A stretch of DNA of 64,000 nt, from positions 124,001 through 188,000 of the forward strand of contig NZ_JAJCIC010000003.1 of assembly GCF_020554865.1 (NCBI RefSeq), written 5' to 3'. The notes under the pieces were generated by a model. The model saw only the letters and a program-made list of their open reading frames with translations. It was not told the DNA's origin and ran no database searches. The position numbers and the translations under genes were made by a program. Shown here piece by piece: positions 43,862 through 51,326 of the stretch. The first letter of the stretch is position 1; the number at the start of each line of letters is the position of its first letter. The stretch comes from Lacrimispora sp. 210928-DFI.3.58. Lineage in GTDB: Bacteria; Bacillota; Clostridia; Lachnospirales; Lachnospiraceae.

Positions 43862-44863
43862 ATGTGTACAGCAGCCACATACAAGACAAAGGATTTCTAT
43901 TTTGGACGCACTCTGGATCATTCATGCTCATACGGCGAGGAGGTCGTGATCACCCCGCGCAATTATTTCCTTCCCTTCTGTCACAAGAAGGCATTGGAAT
44001 CACATTATGGGATCATCGGCATGGCCCATGTTGCAAAGGGATATCCGCTGTATTATGATGCGGTGAACGAAAAGGGACTGGGGATGGCCGGCTTGAACTT
44101 TGTGGGAAATGCAGCCTACCGGGGGGCGGAGCCGGATCGGGACAACGTGGCCCAGTTCGAGTTTATCCCCTGGGTACTGGGGAAATGCGGGTCCGTAAAG
44201 GAGGTACGGGCGCTTCTTGAAAACCTGAATCTGACAGGAACCGTCTTTGACCGCTGCCTGCCGGCGGCACAGCTTCACTGGCTGATCGCAGACCGCCTGG
44301 AGTCTATTACAGTGGAGTCAGTGAAGGAGGGGCTTCGGGTTTATGATAACCCGGTGGGGATACTGACAAATAATCCGCCTTTTCCAGAGCAGCTTTTTCG
44401 TCTGAATGATTACATGCACCTGTCCCCAAAGGAGCCTGAAAACCGCTTTGCTTTTCAGCTTCCCCTGTCCGTCTACAGCTTAGGTATGGGGGCTATGGGC
44501 CTGCCCGGGGACTTATCCTCAGGTTCCCGTTTTGTGAGGGCGGCGTTTACGAAGATGAACTCTGTTTCGGGAGAATCCGAATCAGAGAGCGTGAGTCAGT
44601 TTTTTCATATCCTGGGCTCTGTGCAGCAGACACGTGGCTGTTGTCAGACAGGAAACAGGGAATATGAGATCACCGTTTATACCTCCTGCTGCAACGCGGA
44701 CAGGGGGATCTATTACTACACCACCTATGAGAATCATCAGATTACTGCAGTGGACATGGGCAGAGAGGATTTAGACGGAAGAGAGCTGGTTTGTTATCCT
44801 CTGATTCTCAAGGAGCAGATCCGACTGCAGAATGAACAGGAGCAGCGCATCAAACGCCATTAA
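43862..44863 (+). CDS. bsh: Choloylglycine hydrolase (bile salt hydrolase type)
   Basis: The 333-residue Ntn-hydrolase starts Met-Cys (MCTAATYKTKDFYFGRTLDH), so Cys2 becomes the N-terminal nucleophile; Arg16 and Asp19 follow. GLGMAGLNFVGNAAY, ILTNNPPFPEQ and SSGSRFVRAAF carry the other active-site Asn and Arg residues typical of bile salt hydrolases rather than penicillin acylases. It removes glycine or taurine from conjugated bile acids in the cytoplasm. It starts after AAGGAGGCATAG. Its stop overlaps the converging DUF305 gene by four bases. Substrate preference cannot be fixed from the sequence. Confidence 0.9.
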   Translation: MCTAATYKTKDFYFGRTLDHSCSYGEEVVITPRNYFLPFCHKKALESHYGIIGMAHVAKGYPLYYDAVNEKGLGMAGLNFVGNAAYRGAEPDRDNVAQFEFIPWVLGKCGSVKEVRALLENLNLTGTVFDRCLPAAQLHWLIADRLESITVESVKEGLRVYDNPVGILTNNPPFPEQLFRLNDYMHLSPKEPENRFAFQLPLSVYSLGMGAMGLPGDLSSGSRFVRAAFTKMNSVSGESESESVSQFFHILGSVQQTRGCCQTGNREYEITVYTSCCNADRGIYYYTTYENHQITAVDMGREDLDGRELVCYPLILKEQIRLQNEQEQRIKRH

Positions 44864-45435
44864 GGAGATTGAGTCATATACCAAAGCAGCTTCTCCATCT
44901 GCTCCACCCCCATCTTCTGCGAACGGATGATCGCCTGCAAAATAGGCACCAGCTCCGGGCAGATCGGGTAGTCCAGGGTGGTTTCGGACATGGCGATAGC
45001 GCCTTTGTGGTGGGGGACCATTTCATAGATAAAGCTGATATTGATATCATTAGAGGCAGGAGCATTTCTCATGTCGGCGAACATGTTTTCCATGATCTGA
45101 CGCATTCTGTGCTGGTAAAGGTAAAGATCCTGCGGAGAATTCTTGAGCTGGCTGCAGCCGGCGGCAATGCGGAGCATATCCTGGATGCTCTTTGTCTGCT
45201 CTGTTATGATCCGGGTGGCAATGTCCTGGAGCGGAATATTTGTGGTAAAGCGCAGAAGGTTGCGGGACATCTCGATCGCTGCCCGGTGGTGGGGGATCAT
45301 CTGTACAATGAAATTGTGGGAAATGCTGTCAGTGAGGGACGCAGATGTCATGCCCAGTATCATCTCATCTAAGATGGCCTGGAATATGTTCAGGTAATTC
45401 GTTGTGACATTGCTGAAACGGCATTGTTGGTTCAT
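44860..45435 (-). CDS. DUF305-like protein with two His-His repeats
   Basis: The 191-residue minus-strand protein has two DUF305-like halves: FIVQMIPHHRAAIEMSRNLL (about residue 45) and FIYEMVPHHKGAIAMSETTL (about 130), each with a spaced Q/M-rich helix (IITEQTKSIQDM; IIRSQKMGVEQMEKLL). DUF305 belongs to the ferritin-like four-helix proteins that may bind metal through the paired histidines. There is no signal peptide, unlike many exported DUF305 proteins. It converges on bsh and is divergent from dat. Confidence 0.82.
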   Translation of the reverse strand: MNQQCRFSNVTTNYLNIFQAILDEMILGMTSASLTDSISHNFIVQMIPHHRAAIEMSRNLLRFTTNIPLQDIATRIITEQTKSIQDMLRIAAGCSQLKNSPQDLYLYQHRMRQIMENMFADMRNAPASNDINISFIYEMVPHHKGAIAMSETTLDYPICPELVPILQAIIRSQKMGVEQMEKLLWYMTQSP

Positions 45436-45544
45436 GGGAGGTCCTTAGGGGCTTCTTTTCTTTTATTATATGCAGGAACGGCAGTGCCCGGTGTATGACG
45501 GGTATTAAAATTTTTCCAAAATTGAGGATATGGGCCAGCAGGCG

Positions 45545-45573
45545 CTTTACAAACAAAAATCAGAATTGTATAC
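45545..45573 (+). promoter_or_regulatory. Promoter of the D-amino acid aminotransferase gene
   Basis: TTTACA (45545-45550) and TATACT (45568-45573) are 17 bases apart, about 90 bases before the ATG at 45663. Confidence 0.65.
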
Positions 45574-45662
45574 TGATAACAGCAAAATAATCCCACACTG
45601 CACGTAAAACCTGAAAGACAGATAGGCGATAAGCGCGCAAGGCAGCAAAAGGAGATACCCAC

Positions 45663-46499
45663 ATGGAGCAAATGAAAAATCTTGCGTATTACAACGGAAC
45701 GATCACATTGATCAATGACATGATGATACCTGCCAATGACAGAGGCTTTTACTTTGGCGATGGTATTTATGAGGCGGCTATGGTGTTTGACCATAAGATC
45801 TTTGCACTGGAGGACCATTTGGACAGGATGTGCAGCAGTGCAGCTATGGTGAGGATAGAGCTTCCGGCCCCCAGGGAGGAGATCGGAGCGCTGCTGTCGG
45901 AGCTGGTCCTGAAGGTGGAAAGCAGCTGCCAGTTCCTTTACTGGCAGATCACCCGTGGAGTTTCTCCCAGGAACCACCTGTTCCCGGAGGGCGTAGCCAG
46001 CAGCCTGTACGTATACAGCAAGCCCTGGAAAGGGGTGGAGATGTCTGACGAATACCGCTTAAAAAGCATCAAGGACACCCGCTTCTTCCATTGTAATATC
46101 AAGACCCTGAACCTGCTCCCCAATGTCATGGCAGCTGAAGAAGCAAAGGAGGCAGGCTGCCATGAGGCAGTATTTGTCCGCGACGGGTATGTGACAGAGG
46201 GCTCCCATTCTAATGTTTCCATGATCAAGGACGGTATTTTCGTCACCCATCCTTTGGATAACCTGATCCTGCCCGGCACAGAGAGAAAACATATGATCGC
46301 ATACTGCAAAGAACTGGGAATCCCGGTGGAGGAGAGGGCATTTACCCTTGAGGAGCTGATGGAGGCGGACGAGATCATCATGTCCAGCACAAGCCATCCC
46401 AGTATGAGAGCCATGGAACTGGATGGAAGGGCAGTGGGAATGAAGGCCCCTGATCTGGTCAGGAAGCTAAGAGACAAGTATATGGAAGCGATAAGATGA
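45663..46499 (+). CDS. dat: D-amino acid aminotransferase (class IV, PLP)
   Basis: The 278-residue fold-type IV PLP enzyme has NDRGFYFGDGIYEAAMVFD near the N-terminus, the PLP lysine in FFHCNIKTLNLLPNVMAAEE (about residue 145), EAVFVRDGYVTEGSHSNVS, and the phosphate loop SSTSHPSMRA. The YFGDGIYE and KTLNLLPNV sequences favour D-alanine aminotransferase over branched-chain aminotransferase. It makes D-glutamate for peptidoglycan from D-alanine. It starts after AAAAGGAGA and is followed by a palindromic repeat. Confidence 0.88.
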   Translation: MEQMKNLAYYNGTITLINDMMIPANDRGFYFGDGIYEAAMVFDHKIFALEDHLDRMCSSAAMVRIELPAPREEIGALLSELVLKVESSCQFLYWQITRGVSPRNHLFPEGVASSLYVYSKPWKGVEMSDEYRLKSIKDTRFFHCNIKTLNLLPNVMAAEEAKEAGCHEAVFVRDGYVTEGSHSNVSMIKDGIFVTHPLDNLILPGTERKHMIAYCKELGIPVEERAFTLEELMEADEIIMSSTSHPSMRAMELDGRAVGMKAPDLVRKLRDKYMEAIR

Positions 46500-46508
46500 A
46501 CATTTTCC

Positions 46509-46543
46509 GTAACAGTTCAGTCGGCGGCCGGCTGAACTGTTAC
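46509..46543. repeat. GTAACAGTTCAG palindrome (possible terminator, member of a repeat family)
   Basis: A 12-bp perfect inverted repeat, GTAACAGTTCAG (46509-46520) and CTGAACTGTTAC (46532-46543), flanks an 11-base GC-rich loop. The right-arm sequence TGAACTGTTAC recurs at 54001-54011 and 55569-55579. No T-run follows, so it is only a possible terminator of dat. Confidence 0.75.
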
Positions 46544-46574
46544 CATTTTCCATCACCGGGAAATGAATTTACGA

Positions 46575-46604
46575 TTGACTAACCTACCATAATGTCACTA
46601 CAAT
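46575..46604 (+). promoter_or_regulatory. Promoter of the first feoA gene
   Basis: TTGACT (46575-46580) and TACAAT (46599-46604) have an 18-base spacer. The sequence TTGACTAACCT at the -35 recurs at the -35 of the promoter at 51135, suggesting shared control. Confidence 0.6.
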
Positions 46605-46690
46605 ATATAGTATGAAAAATAATTTGACTGACAATACTAGGGGCAGGAAAACAATAGCCTTAAACATGTGATATATGGAGGTGCAGCAAT

Positions 46691-46903
46691 ATGGAAGCAT
46701 TATCAAATGTAAAAAGCGGGGAGACATGTACGGTAAAATGGATGTTTGGAAATCCGGGGATTCTGGAGTGGATGGACAGCCATGATATGAAGGAGGGGAG
46801 CGAGATCCGGGTGGTACAGAACTTCATCGGCCACATGATTGTAAGCGTGGGAGGAAGCCGTCTTGCCCTAAGCCGCGATGTGGCAGAACGGATCAAGGTC
46901 TGA
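46691..46903 (+). CDS. feoA: FeoA-domain protein 1
   Basis: The 70-residue SH3-like FeoA-domain protein has NVKSGETCTVKWMFGNPGIL, a middle loop LEWMDSHDMKEGSEIRVVQN, and a VGGSRLALSRDVAERIKV end in place of the usual G.. .A.. pattern. FeoA proteins bind FeoB and help ferrous iron uptake. It is the most diverged of three FeoA-type genes here. It starts after GGAGGTGCAGCAAT and has its own promoter. Confidence 0.82.
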   Translation: MEALSNVKSGETCTVKWMFGNPGILEWMDSHDMKEGSEIRVVQNFIGHMIVSVGGSRLALSRDVAERIKV

Positions 46904-46942
46904 CCGCATTTAGAAGATTTGGAAGATTATTGAAAAAAATTG

Positions 46943-46971
46943 TTGACATTCTGATTAGTTAGTGCTAATCT
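46943..46971 (+). promoter_or_regulatory. Promoter with DtxR-like operator upstream of the second feoA
   Basis: TTGACA (46943-46948) and TAATCT (46966-46971) are 17 bases apart. GATTAG-TTAGTG-CTAATC (46953-46970) covers the spacer and the -10 and resembles DtxR/IdeR-family operators (TTAGGTTAG-type). An additional half-like GATTAGTTAG lies at 47022-47031. Iron- or manganese-dependent repression is inferred. Confidence 0.65.
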
Positions 46972-46977
46972 ATCCTT

Positions 46978-47015
46978 GCAGTTAGAAAAATCTAACTTTT
47001 TCTGACTGCAATTTT
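46978..47015 (+). terminator. Attenuator-like hairpin in the feo leader
   Basis: GCAGTTAGAAAA (46978-46989) pairs with TTTTCTGACTGC (46998-47009) with one G-T pair and an 8-base loop, followed by AATTTTT. It lies between the promoter at 46943 and feoA at 47167, so it would stop transcription unless bypassed. Confidence 0.6.
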
Positions 47016-47038
47016 TAAGGCGATTAGTTAGCATACAC

Positions 47039-47152
47039 TTACTATGAAAGTCCGCCGCCGTGAGGCGACACGAAATTCAGGTATGCCAAGTGCGCCCGCC
47101 AGGTTTTCATGGTGCGGTGGCGCACCGACCGCCGGGCGCATGTAGGTTTACT
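47039..47152 (-). repeat. Copy B of the dispersed 115-bp repeat (reverse orientation)
   Basis: On the minus strand this segment reads from AGTAAACCTACATGCGCC to TTTCATAGTAA. It is about nine tenths identical to copy C (50278-50392) along its full length. It is inserted in the feo leader between the attenuator and the feoA ribosome site. Confidence 0.85.
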
Positions 47153-47166
47153 ATGAAGGAGTGATT

Positions 47167-47379
47167 ATGATGCCCTTAACAATGGCTACAGAAGGTGAAG
47201 TAACGTCGATCAAACGGGTTGGAGGCAAGGAGGAGATCCGCCGCCACCTGGAAAACATGGGATTTGTTCCTGGCGCGAACGTTACCGTTGTTTCTATTAA
47301 TGACGGAAATGTGATCGTCAACGTAAAGGAGACCCGTGTAGCGATCAGCAAAGAGATGGCAAATAAAATTATGATATAA
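47167..47379 (+). CDS. feoA: FeoA-domain protein 2
   Basis: The protein has about 70 residues; start ATG 47167 is preferred after GAAGGAG, with GTG 47161 or ATG 47170 as alternatives. The FeoA domain has GGKEEIRRHLENMGFVPGAN, then VVSINDGNVIVNVKETRVAI and a KEMANKIMI end, all typical. It is expected to associate with FeoB at the membrane. It is expressed from the operator-controlled promoter at 46943. Confidence 0.9.
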   Translation: MMPLTMATEGEVTSIKRVGGKEEIRRHLENMGFVPGANVTVVSINDGNVIVNVKETRVAISKEMANKIMI

Positions 47380-47413
47380 AGGCCATGGGTATGAAAAGGA
47401 AGGAGAAAGTAAA

Positions 47414-47635
47414 GTGCAGACATTAAAGGAAGTAAAGTGCGGCAATACCGTAACAGTGAAAAAGCTCCACGGTGAAGGCGCAGTAAAACGCCGTATCATG
47501 GACATGGGTATTACAAAGGGTGTAGAGGTGTATGTGCGCAAGGTTGCACCTTTAGGCGATCCGGTGGAAGTGACAGTGAGGGGATATGAGCTGTCCATCC
47601 GTAAGGAAGATGCAGAGATGATTGAAGTGCAGTAA
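47414..47635 (+). CDS. feoA: FeoA-domain protein 3
   Basis: The 73-residue FeoA protein starts at a GTG after AAGGAGAAAGT. It has the classical motifs LKEVKCGNTVTVKKLHGEGA, RRIMDMGITKGVEVYVRKVA, PLGDPVEVTVRGYELSIRKE. It is the closest to canonical FeoA of the three and directly precedes feoB. It is part of the ferrous iron uptake operon. Confidence 0.92.
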   Translation: MQTLKEVKCGNTVTVKKLHGEGAVKRRIMDMGITKGVEVYVRKVAPLGDPVEVTVRGYELSIRKEDAEMIEVQ

Positions 47636-47656
47636 AGCTGCATTTTTTTTAAGTCT

Positions 47657-47676
47657 ATTAGTTAGTTAACACTAAT
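47657..47676 (+). promoter_or_regulatory. DtxR-like operator box before feoB
   Basis: ATTAGTTAGTTAACACTAAT has ATTAG/CTAAT arms and the same TTAGTTAG core as the box at 46953. It is followed by a hairpin-forming ATTGAGAA ... TTCTCAAT (47679-47697). It may give feoB separate metal control. Confidence 0.5.
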
Positions 47677-47723
47677 TTATTGAGAAATTTTCTCAATAAG
47701 AAGCGACAAGGAGGATATGAAAA

Positions 47724-50192
47724 ATGTCAATTAAAATTGCATTGGCCGGAAACCCGAACTGCGGCAAGACAACATTGTTCAATGCCCTGACAGGTTCCAA
47801 TCAGTTCGTAGGTAACTGGCCAGGAGTTACAGTGGAGAAAAAGGAAGGTAAGTTAAAGGGACATAAGGATGTTATCATCATGGACCTTCCTGGCATATAT
47901 TCGCTGTCGCCTTACACACTGGAGGAGGTTGTCGCCAGGAACTATCTGATCACAGAGCGCCCCGATGCCATCCTGAATATCGTAGATGGAACGAACCTGG
48001 AGCGTAACCTGTATCTGTCCACACAGCTGATGGAGTTGGGCATCCCCGTGATCATGGCAGTAAACATGATGGATATTGTTGCAAAGAACGGCGATACCAT
48101 CAATGTAAAGAACTTGAGCAGGGATCTGGGCTGCCAGGTTGTGGAGATCTCCGCTTTAAAGGGAACAGGCATCACGGAAGCGGCAAATGCAGCAGTAGCA
48201 GCAGCTCAGAACAAGAAAAACGCAGCTCCCGTACATAAGTTCGGACAGGATATGGAAGCAGCCCTGGAGGAGATCGAGACCTATCTGGGGAGCGATATTG
48301 CTGAGGATCAGAAGCGCTTCTATGCTATCAAGCTTTTTGAGAGAGATGAGAAGATCGCAGCATCCATGACAAGCGTTCCTAACGTTGAGAGCATCATCAA
48401 GAGAGTGGAGGATGCCATGGATGACGATGCAGAGAGCATTGTCACCAATGAGCGCTACACCTACATTGCTTCCATTATCAAGGACTGCTATGAAAAGAAG
48501 AGCAAACAGAAATTAAGCACATCTGATAAGATCGACCACATTGTTACCAACCGCTGGCTGGCACTTCCGATCTTTGCTATCGTAATGTGGATCGTGTACT
48601 ACGTATCTGTTACCAGCGTAGGAACCATTGCTACTGACTGGGCAAACGACGGCGTGTTCGGCGATGGCTGGTATCTGGCTGGCATCGGCCGGAGCGATTT
48701 CGATGAGGCTACCGGCGCTTATGAGACAGAGCTGGCAAAGATCGATGCTTACATTGCAGCAGCAGAAGAGGCCGGCATTGATGTAGATGGCATCACAGAG
48801 GCTCTGGAAGCAGAGGAGCCGGATGAGGCAGCTATCCAGGCATTCGAGACAGAGGCAGAGGCTGCCGGAATCACTGCAGAGGCAGAGATTGAGAATGAGG
48901 ACGGAGAGGTAGAGGAAGTCCTTCCTGTAGCAGCTGCAGATTTTGCAGCAGCATTAGAGGCAGAGGAGCCGGATCCTGCATCCTTTGGCATCTGGGTGCC
49001 TGGCGTTCCTGGTATCATCGAGAGCGCTCTGGATGCAGTTGGCTGTGCTGACTGGCTGTCTGCTCTGATCTTAGACGGTATTGTAGCAGGTGTCGGAGCT
49101 GTTCTGGGCTTTGTTCCTCAGATGTTAGTGCTCTTTATCTTCCTGGCATTTTTGGAGTCCTGCGGTTATATGGCCCGTGTTGCATTCATCATGGACAGGA
49201 TTTTCCGCAAGTTTGGTCTTTCCGGTAAGTCCTTTATCCCAATGCTCATCGGTACAGGCTGCGGTGTTCCGGGTATCATGGCTTCCCGTACCATTGAAAA
49301 TGACAGAGACCGCAAGATGACCATCATGACTACTACCTTTATCCCCTGCGGCGCAAAGCTGCCGATCATTGCACTGTTTGCAGGCGCAATCTTCGGAGGG
49401 GCTTCCTGGGTAGCACCCAGCGCATACTTCGTAGGTATCGCAGCGATCATCTGCTCCGGTATCCTGTTAAAGAAGACAAAGATGTTTGCAGGTGATCCCG
49501 CTCCTTTTGTAATGGAGCTTCCTGCTTACCATATGCCTACCGTATCCAACGTGCTGAGAAGCATGTGGGAGAGAGGCTGGTCCTTCATTAAGAAGGCTGG
49601 TACAGTGATCCTTCTGTCCACCATCGTGATCTGGTATACCTCAACCTATGGCTTTGAGGGCGGAAGCTACTGCGCAGTAGAAGATTTCGCAGACAGCTTC
49701 CTTGGAACCATCGGCAATGCGATCTCCTGGCTCTTCATTCCTCTTGGCTGGGGCAATGCAAAGGCAGCAGTTGCAGCAATTACCGGACTGGTTGCAAAGG
49801 AGAACGTGGTTGGTACCTTTGGTATCCTCTACGGATTGGAAGAAGTCGCAGAGGATGGCGTGGAGATCTGGGCAAACATGGCAGCAGATTACTCCGCTGT
49901 AGCAGCTTACTCTTACATGGTATTTAACCTGCTGTGCGCTCCATGCTTTGCTGCTATCGGTGCCATCAAGAGAGAGATGAACAATGGTAAGTGGACCTGG
50001 TTTGCGATCGGATATCAGACCGTTCTTGCATACGCAGCTTCCCTGTGCATCTATCAGTTTGGTATGCTGTTTACAACAGGAGCATTCGGGATCGGTACCA
50101 TCGCTGCAGTAGCAGTGCTTGCCGGATTCTTATACCTCCTGCTGCGTCCTGCAAAATCCGTAAATGGTGTTGCAGTGAGGAAGACAGCATAA
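47724..50192 (+). CDS. feoB: Ferrous iron transporter B with an acidic extracytoplasmic insert
   Basis: The protein is 822 residues. The N-terminal G domain has ALAGNPNCGKTTLFNAL (G1), NWPGVTVEKKEG (G2), DLPGIYSL (G3) and NMMD (G4), followed by the helical GDI domain. The membrane core has GTGCGVPGIMASRTI and GAKLPIIALFAGAIFGGASW. Between the first core helix and the next (about residues 320-420) lies an insert very rich in Glu, Asp and Ala (AEEPDEAAIQAFETEAEAAG and similar), predicted to be outside. This is longer than in typical FeoB (about 700-770 residues). FeoB imports Fe2+. Confidence 0.95.
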   Translation: MSIKIALAGNPNCGKTTLFNALTGSNQFVGNWPGVTVEKKEGKLKGHKDVIIMDLPGIYSLSPYTLEEVVARNYLITERPDAILNIVDGTNLERNLYLSTQLMELGIPVIMAVNMMDIVAKNGDTINVKNLSRDLGCQVVEISALKGTGITEAANAAVAAAQNKKNAAPVHKFGQDMEAALEEIETYLGSDIAEDQKRFYAIKLFERDEKIAASMTSVPNVESIIKRVEDAMDDDAESIVTNERYTYIASIIKDCYEKKSKQKLSTSDKIDHIVTNRWLALPIFAIVMWIVYYVSVTSVGTIATDWANDGVFGDGWYLAGIGRSDFDEATGAYETELAKIDAYIAAAEEAGIDVDGITEALEAEEPDEAAIQAFETEAEAAGITAEAEIENEDGEVEEVLPVAAADFAAALEAEEPDPASFGIWVPGVPGIIESALDAVGCADWLSALILDGIVAGVGAVLGFVPQMLVLFIFLAFLESCGYMARVAFIMDRIFRKFGLSGKSFIPMLIGTGCGVPGIMASRTIENDRDRKMTIMTTTFIPCGAKLPIIALFAGAIFGGASWVAPSAYFVGIAAIICSGILLKKTKMFAGDPAPFVMELPAYHMPTVSNVLRSMWERGWSFIKKAGTVILLSTIVIWYTSTYGFEGGSYCAVEDFADSFLGTIGNAISWLFIPLGWGNAKAAVAAITGLVAKENVVGTFGILYGLEEVAEDGVEIWANMAADYSAVAAYSYMVFNLLCAPCFAAIGAIKREMNNGKWTWFAIGYQTVLAYAASLCIYQFGMLFTTGAFGIGTIAAVAVLAGFLYLLLRPAKSVNGVAVRKTA

Positions 50193-50277
50193 GATAAGTT
50201 GGCTTTCAGCCGCAGGCCATTGCCCTTTATGAGAGGCCGGCCTGCGGTTTCCAGTTATGTAGGTCCTTTGGAACGAC

Positions 50278-50392
50278 AGTAAACCTGCATGCGCCTGGCG
50301 GGCGGCGCGCCACCGTACCATGAAAACCTGGCGGGTGCATTTGGCATACCTGAATTTCGTGCCGCCTTGCGGCGGCAGGATTTTCATAGTAA
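50278..50392 (+). repeat. Copy C of the dispersed 115-bp repeat
   Basis: Full-length copy running from AGTAAACCTGCATGCGCC to TTTTCATAGTAA, with an internal GCCGCC-TTGC-GGCGGC hairpin. It lies between feoB and the Fur-like gene and overlaps no gene. Confidence 0.85.
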
Positions 50393-50427
50393 TGTGCAGA
50401 ATGGAGAAAAAGGAGGGCAGCATTTTC

Positions 50428-50718
50428 ATGTGCCAGAAGGAACAGATCATCCGTGAGCTTCAGCGGAATGGGAAGCGGATCACACAGCAAAGGAAGATAC
50501 TTCTGGATGTGATTCTGGAAGGAAATTGGAATAGCTGTAAGGAAATATATTATACAGCGTCAAAACGTGATTCTTCTATTGGACTGGCTACGGTATACCG
50601 TATGCTGGGAATGTTGGAGGAAATGGGATTTCTCTCTCGGGGCTACCAGCATTTTTATCCTCCGGAGGAGGATGGAGTTCTGCCTGCTGACGGAAAACAA
50701 CCGAAAACTCATATATAA
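50428..50718 (+). CDS. Short Fur-family regulator
   Basis: The protein has 96 residues from ATG 50428, after AAAGGAGGGCAG. The winged-helix DNA-binding domain of Fur proteins is present (RELQRNGKRITQQRKILLDV and GLATVYRMLGMLEEMGFLSR). The metal-binding dimerisation domain of normal Fur (about 140 residues) is missing; the frame ends soon after the helix-turn-helix. Another frame continues with LLTENNRKLIYKQERRDSYG, so a frameshift truncation is possible. It sits between feoB and the FeoB-associated protein and may be a DNA-binding-only regulator of this locus. Confidence 0.75.
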   Translation: MCQKEQIIRELQRNGKRITQQRKILLDVILEGNWNSCKEIYYTASKRDSSIGLATVYRMLGMLEEMGFLSRGYQHFYPPEEDGVLPADGKQPKTHI

Positions 50719-50738
50719 GCAAGAAAGAAGGGATTCAT

Positions 50739-51122
50739 ATGGCAACAGCGATCATATGCCTTATACTGATCATTATCGGCGTGTGTGCTGTCAGAGGTTA
50801 CAGAAAGCGTTTGACCTCAGGCTGCTGCGGCACATCCTCAGGCCCTTCTGTAAAGAAGATAAAAGTAAAAGACAAGGATGCATCTCATTATCCATATGAG
50901 AGCATCCTGTATGTGGACGGTATGTCCTGCGGAAACTGCGTTTCCCATGTGGAAAATGCCTTAAACAGCCTGGAGGGCGTCTGGGCCAGTGTGGATCTGG
51001 GGACAGAGGAAGCGAGGGTCCGCATGAAGGAACAGCTGCCGGATGAAGTCCTGAAGGAGGCTGTAAAGGCAGCTGGGTATCGTGTCTATAAGATAAAGCA
51101 ACCTGATAACTTTTCTCAATAA
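50739..51122 (+). CDS. FeoB-associated Cys-rich membrane protein fused to a heavy-metal-associated domain
   Basis: The 127-residue protein has an N-terminal membrane helix (AIICLILIIIGVCAVRGY) followed by LTSGCCG, the hallmark of FeoB-associated Cys-rich proteins. From about residue 55 an HMA domain follows with the metal motif GMSCGNCVSHVENALNSLEG. FeoB-associated Cys-rich proteins are usually only about 50 residues; the extra HMA domain makes this a possible metallochaperone linking the feo locus with the P-type ATPase downstream. It starts after AAGAAAGAAGGG. Confidence 0.88.
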   Translation: MATAIICLILIIIGVCAVRGYRKRLTSGCCGTSSGPSVKKIKVKDKDASHYPYESILYVDGMSCGNCVSHVENALNSLEGVWASVDLGTEEARVRMKEQLPDEVLKEAVKAAGYRVYKIKQPDNFSQ

Positions 51123-51134
51123 GAGCTGTAATCT

Positions 51135-51164
51135 TTGACTAACCTGGGGGCGATTTGCTAGGAT
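51135..51164 (+). promoter_or_regulatory. Promoter of the DUF6219/DUF6110/P-type ATPase genes
   Basis: TTGACT (51135-51140) and TAGGAT (51159-51164) are 18 bases apart. TTGACTAACCT is identical to the -35 region of the feoA promoter at 46575. Confidence 0.6.
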
Positions 51165-51230
51165 ACAAGAGTATTCAGATACAACTACATGTAAACCGTA
51201 TAGAACGTTATGAAAGGACAGTGACAGAAG

Positions 51231-51311
51231 ATGAAGCAGCACAGGTTCTGGGCGTGGGCCATGATTTTTTGTTTAGCAATGACCATTTACACGGGATACA
51301 AGCATAAATAA
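51231..51311 (+). CDS. DUF6219-like membrane micropeptide
   Basis: The frame of 26 residues (MKQHRFWAWAMIFCLAMTIY, then TGYKHK) follows GAAAGGACAGTGACAGAAG. It has one hydrophobic helix flanked by basic residues and resembles small DUF6219 proteins of clostridia. It sits 15 bases before the DUF6110 gene, next to the P-type ATPase. Its role may be as a small subunit of the transporter; this is inference. Confidence 0.6.
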   Translation: MKQHRFWAWAMIFCLAMTIYTGYKHK

Positions 51312-51326
51312 CAGGAGGAGAAAAAA

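Noticed and set aside
48749..49018. Minus-strand Ser/Ala-rich open frame within feoB
   Set aside because: It is the antisense shadow of the Glu/Ala-rich FeoB insert, with no ribosome site.
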